Origin: an uncultured Candidatus Melainabacteria bacterium
GTDB lineage: Bacteria; Cyanobacteriota; Vampirovibrionia; Gastranaerophilales; Gastranaerophilaceae
DNA length: 64,000 bases
Direction of reading: 5' to 3'
NCBI GenBank assembly: GCA_934717745.1
Contig: CAKUZB010000004.1
Span: 88,298 to 152,297 of the forward strand
The position numbers and the translations under genes were made by a program. Shown piece by piece: positions 57,594 through 64,000 of the stretch. Positions within the stretch are counted from its first letter, which is position 1, and the number at the start of each line of letters is the position of its first letter. Below the pieces are notes generated by a model, which saw nothing but the letters and a program-made list of their open reading frames with translations, did not search any database and was not told the DNA's origin.

Positions 57594-60057
57594 TATGCGT
57601 GTAAGTGAATTAGCAAAAGAATTAGGACTAACTAGTAAAGAGGTAATTGAAAAATTGGCTCAAGTTCAGATTGTTGTAAAAACTCATTCAAGTTCGGTTA
57701 CTCCTGAGCAAGTGAAAAAATTGAAAGATTTTATTGCTGGCGGTTCAAAAGTTGAAGTTAAAAAGCCTAAAGCATTTATTGTTAAAAAGGCTAAGGCAGA
57801 AGCAAAACCTGAAGTTCAGGTTGTAGAAAAAGAAGTAATACCAGAGAAAAAAGATGAGCCAAAGGCTGAAAAAGTTGAAATATCAAAAGTAGAAGATGTT
57901 TCAAAACCTAAAGAAGTTGAACGTCCTAGGGTTGAAGTGGTAAAAAAAGCCCCTGTTAACAGATTGGAAATAGTAAGACACGCAAAACCAACAGACAAAT
58001 CAAAACCTACTTCAGATAGACCTCAACGTGCAAATTCTGAACGTTCACAAAGACCACAAAATGGTAAACCTCAACGTACACAAGAAGGAAAACCAATTGA
58101 ACGTCATATTATTCCGCAAGATATTTATGAAAATAAAGGTCCGGTTTCTAAGCATAAACAGGCTGATAAAAGAAAAGATAAAATTTCTAAAGAAGAAGAA
58201 CAAGAAAGAATTTCTTTAGAAAAGGCTGCTGCACAAAAGCATAAAAAACGTTCTCACAAAGAGGAAGAAAAAGAAGCCGTTACACAATTAGTTGTAAATA
58301 CTGCAATGACAATTCAGGAACTTGCAGATAAAATTCAAAAAACACCTGCGGAAATTGTTAAATTCTTGATGTTAAACGGTATTATGGCAACTGTAAACCA
58401 ACTTATTGATGTAGACGTAATTAAAAAAGTTTGTGCTGAATACGGCTTAGAAGTCCTTGATGAAGATTTAGAAGCATACGTTCAACAAGAAATTGAAAAG
58501 GAAGAAAAGAAAGAAAAACTTAAAGCCGACGAAAAGAACATGGTTTCAAGAGCCCCTGTTATTAGTATTATGGGACACGTTGACCATGGTAAAACAACTT
58601 TATTAGATAGTATTCGTGCATCAAAACACAAAATTGTTAATACCGAAGTTGGTGGTATTACTCAATCGATTGGTGCTTACACAATTTATTTAGGCGACAG
58701 AAAAGTAGTATTCTTAGACACTCCCGGACACGAAGCATTTACAGAAATGCGTGCAAGAGGTGCTAAAGCAACGGATATTGCAATTTTGGTAGTTGCTGCT
58801 GATGACGGTATTATGCCACAAACAATTGAGGCAATTAACCACGCAAAAGCGGCTGAAATTCCAATTATTGTTGCAGTAAACAAAATTGATAAAGCAGGTG
58901 CAGACCCTGATAGAATTTTAACTCAATTGACCGAGCATGGCTTAGTTCCGGAAGCATGGGGCGGAGATACAATTACTTGTAACGTTTCAGCACTACAAAG
59001 ACAAGGTATTGATGAGTTATTAGAATACATCTTGTTAGTTGCTGATATGCAAGATTTGAAGGCAAATCCAAAAGCGAAAGCATCAGGAGTTGTAATTGAA
59101 GCAAACTTAGACAAAGGTAAAGGTCCTGTTGCAACATTATTAGTCCAAAACGGTACATTAAGTGTTGGAAACTGTGTTGTAGTTGGTACTGCATGCGGTC
59201 GTGTAAGAGCATTACTTTCAGATTCAGGCGAAAAAATCAAAGACGCAGAACCATCAACTCCGGTTGAAATTCTTGGATTGACAGAAGTTCCACAAGCAGG
59301 CGATACATTTGAAGTAGTTGCAAATGAAAAAGAAATGAAAGCAATCATTGAAAAACGTAAAGAAACAGAAAGAACAAAACGTTTAGATGAAATGCTACCG
59401 GCACATATCAGAAAAGAAGCGGTTTCTGGAGAAGAAGATATTCCTCAATTAAACTTAATTATCAAAGCAAATACTCATGGTGCTGCGGAAGCGGTTTCTC
59501 AAGCAATCGCTCAAATGGAGTCTAAAGAAATTGCAACGAAAATCATTCACGTTGGTGTAGGCGATATTTCTGAAGCCGATGTTATGTTAGCCTCTGCATC
59601 AAAAGCATTGATTTTAGGATTTACTGTAAAAGAAGATTCAAATGCTCTTGTAGCAGCCGAAAGAGAACACGTTACAATTAAGAAGTATGATATTATTTAC
59701 CAAATCTTGGAAGATATGGAAAAAACAATGTTATCACTTCTTGAACCTGAAATCAAAGAAGTTGCACTTGGTAAGGCAGAAATCAGACAAGTATTTACTA
59801 TTGGTAAAACAACTAAGATTGCCGGTTGTTACGTACTTGAAGGTAAAATTTTACGTAATAAAACTGCTGTATTGGTTCGTAACGGACAAGAAATATTCCG
59901 TGGTGCAATTGACCAATTAAAACGTTTTAAAGACGATGTAAAAGAAGTTGCTCAAGGTTTTGAATGTGGTATTTCATTTGCTAAATTCAACGACTTACAA
60001 GAGGGCGATATTATTGAAGTATCAACTACAGAAGAAGTTGAACGTCAAAGTTTATAG
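57580..60057 (+). CDS. infB: Translation initiation factor IF-2
   Basis: An 825-residue GTPase that places fMet-tRNA on the 30S subunit. The N-terminal helical N1 domain (VSELAKELGLTSKEV) is followed by a Lys/Glu/Pro-rich linker to about 230, a second IF2_N domain, G1 GHVDHGKTT near residue 330, DTPGHEAF, NKIDK and SALQRQG. The beta-barrel and C-terminal fMet-binding domains complete it. The TTG start at 57580 overlaps rnpM by 14 nt and has AAAGGA 7 nt upstream; ATG 57595 has no SD at good spacing, but MRVSELAKEL would also be a plausible N-terminus. Confidence 0.95.
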   Translation: MSLNNMRVSELAKELGLTSKEVIEKLAQVQIVVKTHSSSVTPEQVKKLKDFIAGGSKVEVKKPKAFIVKKAKAEAKPEVQVVEKEVIPEKKDEPKAEKVEISKVEDVSKPKEVERPRVEVVKKAPVNRLEIVRHAKPTDKSKPTSDRPQRANSERSQRPQNGKPQRTQEGKPIERHIIPQDIYENKGPVSKHKQADKRKDKISKEEEQERISLEKAAAQKHKKRSHKEEEKEAVTQLVVNTAMTIQELADKIQKTPAEIVKFLMLNGIMATVNQLIDVDVIKKVCAEYGLEVLDEDLEAYVQQEIEKEEKKEKLKADEKNMVSRAPVISIMGHVDHGKTTLLDSIRASKHKIVNTEVGGITQSIGAYTIYLGDRKVVFLDTPGHEAFTEMRARGAKATDIAILVVAADDGIMPQTIEAINHAKAAEIPIIVAVNKIDKAGADPDRILTQLTEHGLVPEAWGGDTITCNVSALQRQGIDELLEYILLVADMQDLKANPKAKASGVVIEANLDKGKGPVATLLVQNGTLSVGNCVVVGTACGRVRALLSDSGEKIKDAEPSTPVEILGLTEVPQAGDTFEVVANEKEMKAIIEKRKETERTKRLDEMLPAHIRKEAVSGEEDIPQLNLIIKANTHGAAEAVSQAIAQMESKEIATKIIHVGVGDISEADVMLASASKALILGFTVKEDSNALVAAEREHVTIKKYDIIYQILEDMEKTMLSLLEPEIKEVALGKAEIRQVFTIGKTTKIAGCYVLEGKILRNKTAVLVRNGQEIFRGAIDQLKRFKDDVKEVAQGFECGISFAKFNDLQEGDIIEVSTTEEVERQSL

Positions 60058-60078
60058 TAAAAAGTTATAGGTGCAATT

Positions 60079-60429
60079 ATGAGTAGTAACTTACGCAACG
60101 AAAGAGTTAGAAAAGAATTAATGCGTGAAATTTCTGAAATCTTACGAAAAGAAATCAGAGGTTTGGCTGGTGTTGTGTCTATAACTGACGTTGAAGTTAG
60201 CCATGACAATTCTTTTGCAAAAGTTTTTTATAGTGTTTATGGCTCAGAAGAACAGAAAGAAAAATCTGTTCAAATTATCAATAAAAATGTTTCAAAAATT
60301 AGATATGAAGTTGGTAAACGTATTCGTTTAAGACTAACTCCGGAATTGAGATTTATTCAAGACAACTCAATTGAAAGAGGTTCAAGAGTGAATGAAATTC
60401 TTGAAAAAATTTCACGTGGAGAAGTGTAG
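60079..60429 (+). CDS. rbfA: Ribosome-binding factor A
   Basis: A 116-residue KH-like factor for 16S rRNA 5' domain and 30S maturation. The N-terminus RNERVRKELMREISEIL, the middle VSITDVEVSHDNSFAKVFYS and RIRLRLTPELRFIQDNSIERG are characteristic of RbfA. Length is normal. The gene follows infB by 21 nt and precedes truB directly, the order found in many bacteria. Confidence 0.94.
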   Translation: MSSNLRNERVRKELMREISEILRKEIRGLAGVVSITDVEVSHDNSFAKVFYSVYGSEEQKEKSVQIINKNVSKIRYEVGKRIRLRLTPELRFIQDNSIERGSRVNEILEKISRGEV

Positions 60430-61293
60430 TTGTTCGGATTTTTAAATGTTTATAAACCTGTAGGCAAAACATCTCATGATGTTGTTGCTTATTTTCGCAG
60501 AATATTAAAAATCAAACAAATAGGACATACCGGCACATTAGACCCTTTTGCTGAGGGTGTTTTACCAATTTGTATAGGAAAATCTACTAAGTTAATTGAA
60601 TATTTACCAGATGACAAATCCTATACGGCATTTATCCAATTCGGGAAAGCGACAGAAACATACGATACAGAGGGGATAACTGTTTTTGAGAGTGATAAAA
60701 AAGTTTCCAAAGAAGAAGTTGAGCATGCTCTACTTCGTTTTTCAGGTGAAATCGAGCAACTTCCACCGATGTATTCTGCAATAAAGGTTAATGGCAAAAA
60801 ACTTTATGAATATGCAAGAGAAGGTGTAGAGATTGAAATAAAACCGAGAAAAGTTACTATTTCAAAAATTGAATTGATAGATTTTAACTTTGAAAAACAA
60901 ACTGCACAAATTTATATTGAATGTTCAAAAGGTACTTATATCCGCTCAATAGCAAACGATTTAGGCAACTTTTTAGAGTGCGGAGGATACCTTTATCGAT
61001 TAATCCGAAATAAGGCCGGAAAATTTGATATAGAAAATTCAATTAAAATGGAAGATTTTATAAATATTGAATTTATTAAAAAGAACCTTATTAATCCAAT
61101 TGACATGCTTAATTTAGAAAAGTACGAGTTAAATGAGGTTGAGTGTCAGAAAATTCAACATGGTCAGCCATTGCTTAACAAAAGTATTAAAAGTGTCGAT
61201 TTTATTATTTTGGTTTATAATAATAGAATAAAAGCCGTTGCAAAAGTTGACGGGAATTACATCAAAGTTAATAAGGTATTTAATGATGATTAA
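60430..61293 (+). CDS. truB: tRNA pseudouridine-55 synthase
   Basis: A 287-residue enzyme that makes psi55 in the T loop. The start GFLNVYKPVGKTSHDVV and the catalytic loop HTGTLDPFAEGVLPICIG (Asp in LDPFA) are diagnostic; later YSAIKVNGKKLYEYAREG and ECSKGTYIRSIANDLG. The PUA-like C-terminal domain is short. The start is TTG at 60430, immediately after the rbfA stop, with GGAG 8 nt upstream. It overlaps the following LmeA-like gene by 11 nt. Confidence 0.95.
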   Translation: MFGFLNVYKPVGKTSHDVVAYFRRILKIKQIGHTGTLDPFAEGVLPICIGKSTKLIEYLPDDKSYTAFIQFGKATETYDTEGITVFESDKKVSKEEVEHALLRFSGEIEQLPPMYSAIKVNGKKLYEYAREGVEIEIKPRKVTISKIELIDFNFEKQTAQIYIECSKGTYIRSIANDLGNFLECGGYLYRLIRNKAGKFDIENSIKMEDFINIEFIKKNLINPIDMLNLEKYELNEVECQKIQHGQPLLNKSIKSVDFIILVYNNRIKAVAKVDGNYIKVNKVFNDD

Positions 61294-62161
61294 AAAAATA
61301 TTAGTGATATGTGTGTGTTTAACAATGGCAGTAACATCAGCAAATGCTAATGATTTATCAATTTACTGTGCTGAACCACATAATATGTCATTAAAAAGTA
61401 CACGATTTCTAAGTACAATTACAGGTTTTACACCTTTATCTCAAGCAATTGCAAATTCAATTGTGAAAAAAGAATTAGCAAAAAGTACAGGTTCTAAAGG
61501 CTTTAAAGTAAAAATGAAATCTTTCAGTGCAAATGATTTAATGGCAGGACGTTTTAAATCGCTTGATATTTCAGGTAATAACTTAAATTTTGACGGAGTT
61601 TATGTAACAAAATTTAATGCATCAACAGTTTGCGATTTTAATTATGTAAAAGCAACTCCAAAAACGGTTACTTTTGTCGATAATTTTCCTATGACATATT
61701 CAATGACAATCACTGATAGCGACTTAAAAAAGACAGTTTTATCAAAAGATTATCTGACTTTTTTAAAATCTTTAAATGTGAAATTCGGTGGCTTAAGTCT
61801 TTTAGAATTGAAAGATGTCGATGTTAACCTAAAAGATGATAAATTTCATTTTGTTTTAAAAATGAACAATAAAATGTTTAATTATAATGTACCTTTAAGT
61901 ATGAATTTGTCAGCAAAAATGAAAATTCAAAATGGTAAAATCAAAGTAACAGAGGTTGCTTCAGAGGGTTTAAATCAAAAATTAAACCTAACACAATTAA
62001 CAAATTTGCTTAATTTGATTAACCCGTTGAATTTTACAGTTGATGTTTTAGGCAATTCACATTCAAAATTGGCACTTAATAATTTAGATATAAAAGGAAA
62101 TAAATTAGTCCTTGACGGTTCTATATTTATCCCTAAGAGTACAAGTGAAGAACACAAATAG
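61283..62161 (+). CDS. DUF2993 (LmeA-like) lipid-binding protein
   Basis: About 293 residues with a Sec signal peptide (IKKILVICVCLTMAVTSANA). The mature part has FTPLSQAIANSIVKKELAK, the sequence DLMAGRFKSLDISGNNL and GVYVTKFNASTVCDFNYVK, which fits the DUF2993 family common in cyanobacteria and actinobacteria (LmeA binds phospholipids in the periplasm). I choose the ATG at 61283 with AAGG 6-9 nt upstream; it overlaps truB by 11 nt. The next gene follows by 12 nt. It is likely envelope-lipid related. Confidence 0.72.
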   Translation: MMIKKILVICVCLTMAVTSANANDLSIYCAEPHNMSLKSTRFLSTITGFTPLSQAIANSIVKKELAKSTGSKGFKVKMKSFSANDLMAGRFKSLDISGNNLNFDGVYVTKFNASTVCDFNYVKATPKTVTFVDNFPMTYSMTITDSDLKKTVLSKDYLTFLKSLNVKFGGLSLLELKDVDVNLKDDKFHFVLKMNNKMFNYNVPLSMNLSAKMKIQNGKIKVTEVASEGLNQKLNLTQLTNLLNLINPLNFTVDVLGNSHSKLALNNLDIKGNKLVLDGSIFIPKSTSEEHK

Positions 62162-62173
62162 AGGCTTATAAAA

Positions 62174-62767
62174 ATGAATTACTTTCAAAAAATAGGTTTA
62201 ATAATAGTTATAATACTTGCAGCAATATACGTTAAAATGGCATACTTTGGCAGTCCTGACGTAATTGAAGAACCTGTTCAACAAACAGAAGAAGTTTCAG
62301 AAACTCAAGAGGAACAAAAGAAAACAGAAGAAAAAACTTTGACTTATGAAGTTGCGAATGTATTTTTCATTGCACATAATTCAAACGGAGAAGAAGTTTA
62401 TCGTGCAGTAAAAAGAGAATATCTTCCCGAATATGGTTCAAAATTAAAGTTTGCAGTTAAAGCACTAATTAATGGACCAAGTGCAAAAGAAAAGAAACTT
62501 GGTGTATACTCTGAAATTCCGGCAGGTACAAGACTTATTTCTATCACTGAATCTCCGTCAAGAGTCGTAATTAACCTAACATCAGACTTTGAAAATGGTG
62601 GCGGAACCGATAGTTTATACAAAAGACTATTTCAATTAATAAAAACAGTAAAAATTAATTCTAATTTACCACTATACTTACAACTTGACGGAAAGCAAGT
62701 TGAAGTTATCGGTGGCGAAGGAATTATGATAAATCAACCTTTAAGTGAGGATTTTGCAAATGAATAA
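62174..62767 (+). CDS. GerMN-domain membrane-anchored protein
   Basis: A 197-residue protein with an N-terminal TM anchor (about 7-24) and an acidic, Glu/Gln-rich spacer to about 55. The GerMN domain has VANVFFIAHNSNGEEVYRA, LKFAVKALINGPSAKEKKLG, IPAGTRLISI and SRVVINLTSDFENGGGTDSL, and ends with PLYLQLDGKQVEVIGGEG. GerMN domains occur in spore germination and cell-surface proteins across bacteria, with no known catalytic role. Likely envelope associated. The 3' end overlaps the next gene by 8 nt. Confidence 0.8.
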   Translation: MNYFQKIGLIIVIILAAIYVKMAYFGSPDVIEEPVQQTEEVSETQEEQKKTEEKTLTYEVANVFFIAHNSNGEEVYRAVKREYLPEYGSKLKFAVKALINGPSAKEKKLGVYSEIPAGTRLISITESPSRVVINLTSDFENGGGTDSLYKRLFQLIKTVKINSNLPLYLQLDGKQVEVIGGEGIMINQPLSEDFANE

Positions 62768-63032
62768 AGATTTAGATTATTATTTAAACCTTGATTGGAC
62801 GCTAATTGAGGGTACAGACCTAGATTTCAACGGTAACCCTTATTTCTATATTGAAATTAAAGAAATTCCAAGTTTTGCATTTTGTGCAAAAACTATAGAA
62901 AAAGCAAGAGAAAACTACAAACATCAATTAAAATTACAGTTAATGTTAATGCTTGAAGATGGCGAAGATATTCCAGAACCGGGGGAAGATGAAGACGATA
63001 TCGACTGGGAAAGCATGTGCCCGGGCGGTTAG
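62760..63032 (+). CDS. HicB-like small protein
   Basis: About 90 residues. The beta-beta-alpha pattern YFYIEIKEIPSFAFCAKTIEKARENYKHQL with a final LMLEDGEDIPEPGE fits the HicB/UPF0150 RNase-H-like fold (end motif IPEP, in part DGEDIPEP). A DNA-binding C-terminal domain and a HicA toxin partner are both absent, so an antitoxin role is doubtful. ATG 62760 has GAGGA upstream and overlaps the previous stop. Confidence 0.7.
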   Translation: MNKDLDYYLNLDWTLIEGTDLDFNGNPYFYIEIKEIPSFAFCAKTIEKARENYKHQLKLQLMLMLEDGEDIPEPGEDEDDIDWESMCPGG

Positions 63033-63038
63033 TATTTT

Positions 63039-63881
63039 ATGAAAAAGTTATTTGAAAAATTAACATCACATTTTGTATTAATTTCTATCTCTTTATTGTC
63101 AATATTTCCTTTTATTTGGTTGATTTCAACCTCATTGAAAGGTGCTGGAGAGAACATTTTTGCGTATCCGCCAACGATAATTCCGACAGACTTTACTTTG
63201 GATAATTATATAGGTGTGTGGAAAAAAGTCGATTTTATGGCTTATTTTTGGAATAGTATGATTGTTGCAGGGGCGACAGTTCTGTTAAACCTTATTTTAT
63301 CCTCACTTGCAGCATATCCTTTAGCAAGAATGAATTTTGCCGGAAAAAAAATTACATTTTTTGCAATTTTAGCAACGATAATGATTCCATTTCAGGCAAT
63401 AATGTTACCTGTATATTTGATTACAATTAAGTTAAATATGATGGATACTGTAAATAATTTTATGGGCTACCTTGGACTTGTAATGCCATTTGCGGTAAGT
63501 GCTTTTGGAATATTTTTAATGAGACAAGCATTTATGGCTATTCCAAAAGAAATGGAAGAAGCCGCTATTGTTGATGGTTGCAACGTATTTCAAGTATTTT
63601 TAAGAGTGTTATTACCAATGGTTAAACCTTCGCTTGCAGTATTAGCAATTTTTACATTTATCGGTTCTTGGGGCGAATTTCTATGGCCTAGTATTGTTTT
63701 GACAAAAGAATCAATGTACACACTTCCTGTAGGTGTAAATAACTTACAAGGTATGTTTAGTTCAAACTGGAGATTTATCGCTGCCGGCTCAATCCTTTCA
63801 ACTATTCCAATTTTGGTATTCTTTTTAGCAATGCAACGATATTTTATTTCCGGCGAAAATGAAGGTGCAGTCAAAGGTTAA
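63039..63881 (+). CDS. Carbohydrate ABC transporter permease, MalG/UgpE type
   Basis: A 280-residue inner-membrane protein with six predicted TM helices. The EAA loop is EEAAIVDGCNVFQVFLRVLLP (in part EEAAIVDGCNVFQVF) near residues 177-195. FPFIWLISTSLKG near the start and LPVGVNNLQGMF near the end are typical of the MalG side of CUT1 importers. It is 6 nt downstream of the HicB-like gene and likely the last gene of the long operon. Its presumed MalF-type partner lies 30 kb upstream (32221). No solute-binding protein or ATPase gene is visible. Confidence 0.87.
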   Translation: MKKLFEKLTSHFVLISISLLSIFPFIWLISTSLKGAGENIFAYPPTIIPTDFTLDNYIGVWKKVDFMAYFWNSMIVAGATVLLNLILSSLAAYPLARMNFAGKKITFFAILATIMIPFQAIMLPVYLITIKLNMMDTVNNFMGYLGLVMPFAVSAFGIFLMRQAFMAIPKEMEEAAIVDGCNVFQVFLRVLLPMVKPSLAVLAIFTFIGSWGEFLWPSIVLTKESMYTLPVGVNNLQGMFSSNWRFIAAGSILSTIPILVFFLAMQRYFISGENEGAVKG

Positions 63882-63924
63882 CTACCCTTTAATGTTTTAA
63901 ATATATATTTATTTTAGACTTCAT

Positions 63925-64000
63925 CTTAACAAAACTTAACAAACCCCTCAAAACATGGCAATTATTGAATTACAAAATACTTTATATAAATGTAAGGTAA
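63925..64000 (+). promoter_or_regulatory. Lineage-specific bipartite promoter of an out-of-window gene
   Basis: CTTAAC (63925) and CTTAAC (63935), 10 bp apart, box 1 GGCAATTA at 63957, box 2 TACTTTAT at 63978 (21 nt later), then GTAAGGTAA at 63992. The arrangement predicts a gene of the same family just past the window end. Confidence 0.55.

Noticed and set aside
62760..63032. HicAB toxin-antitoxin module
   Set aside because: Only a HicB-like fold is present, without HicA or a DNA-binding C-terminal domain, inside a housekeeping/envelope operon.

Overview
The window is AT-rich (roughly 70 % or more A+T by eye), densely coded DNA from a diderm bacterium. My best guess is Candidatus Gastranaerophilales (Melainabacteria/Vampirovibrionia), the gut-dwelling non-photosynthetic sister group of Cyanobacteria. 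The reasons are lipid A genes (lpxI, lpxB), an MlaE-type permease and PilT (diderm, type IV pili), a Ski2-like helicase, a WalK/NblS-like kinase with an OmpR-type regulator, and many lineage-specific small proteins with N-terminal F-x-G or TR[IL]DGT motifs. The placement rests on recognition, not on a search.

Layout. 1-2 kb: a ClpX-type zinc-finger protein, a TPR lipoprotein and lgt. 2-10.9 kb (minus): sensor kinase, the smc-scpA-scpB condensin operon, a YkgJ-type protein, a TPR protein and a small unknown. 11.1-15.3 kb: serS, a membrane protein and a Ski2-like helicase. 15.4-16.6 kb: two PQFTG-motif proteins. 16.7-24.6 kb (minus): a TonB-C-terminal acidic membrane protein, a sigma-like protein and a zinc-ribbon/STAND ATPase/TPR protein. 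24.7-26.3 kb: three small lineage-specific genes, each with its own terminator. 26.4-29.4 kb (minus): lpxI-lpxB-hemW. 29.6-32.1 kb: an 820-residue coiled-coil/Gly-rich protein. 32.2-35.2 kb: a sugar ABC permease, tRNA-Leu with decayed tandem copies, a PilZ protein and two unknowns. 35.5-37.7 kb: two mosaic flagellin-like paralogues with an antisense tRNA-Arg between them. 37.9-41.2 kb (minus): speD, uvrC, dnaJ-like. 41.4-48.2 kb: response regulator, lepA, pilT, a coiled-coil protein, an EF-hand protein, mlaE and ilvE. 48.3-53.8 kb: a glycosyltransferase/TPR/phosphoesterase/MBL operon. 53.8-56.2 kb: a TOPRIM protein and a putative papain-like cysteine protease. 56.3-63.9 kb: a long translation operon (prfA, rnpM, infB, rbfA, truB) running into envelope genes and a second sugar ABC permease.

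The most interesting signal is regulatory. Most of the lineage-specific genes share a bipartite promoter: a GGCAATTT-like box and a TACTTTAT-like box whose starts are exactly 21 nt apart. At several sites this is preceded by a TGTWAH direct repeat (10-bp period) resembling the cyanobacterial HLR1 (RpaB) and Firmicutes WalR sites. The same repeat with an 11-bp period lies upstream of the OmpR-type regulator itself, of the 820-residue protein and of the first flagellin-like gene. A WalK/NblS-like kinase and an OmpR-type regulator are both encoded here, so a coordinated surface or host-interaction regulon is a reasonable hypothesis. A second pattern is TATAAT (or TATATT) placed exactly 6 nt before the ATG of five housekeeping or regulatory genes, the geometry expected of leaderless mRNAs.

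No CRISPR array, insertion sequence, rRNA or recognisable prophage was seen.
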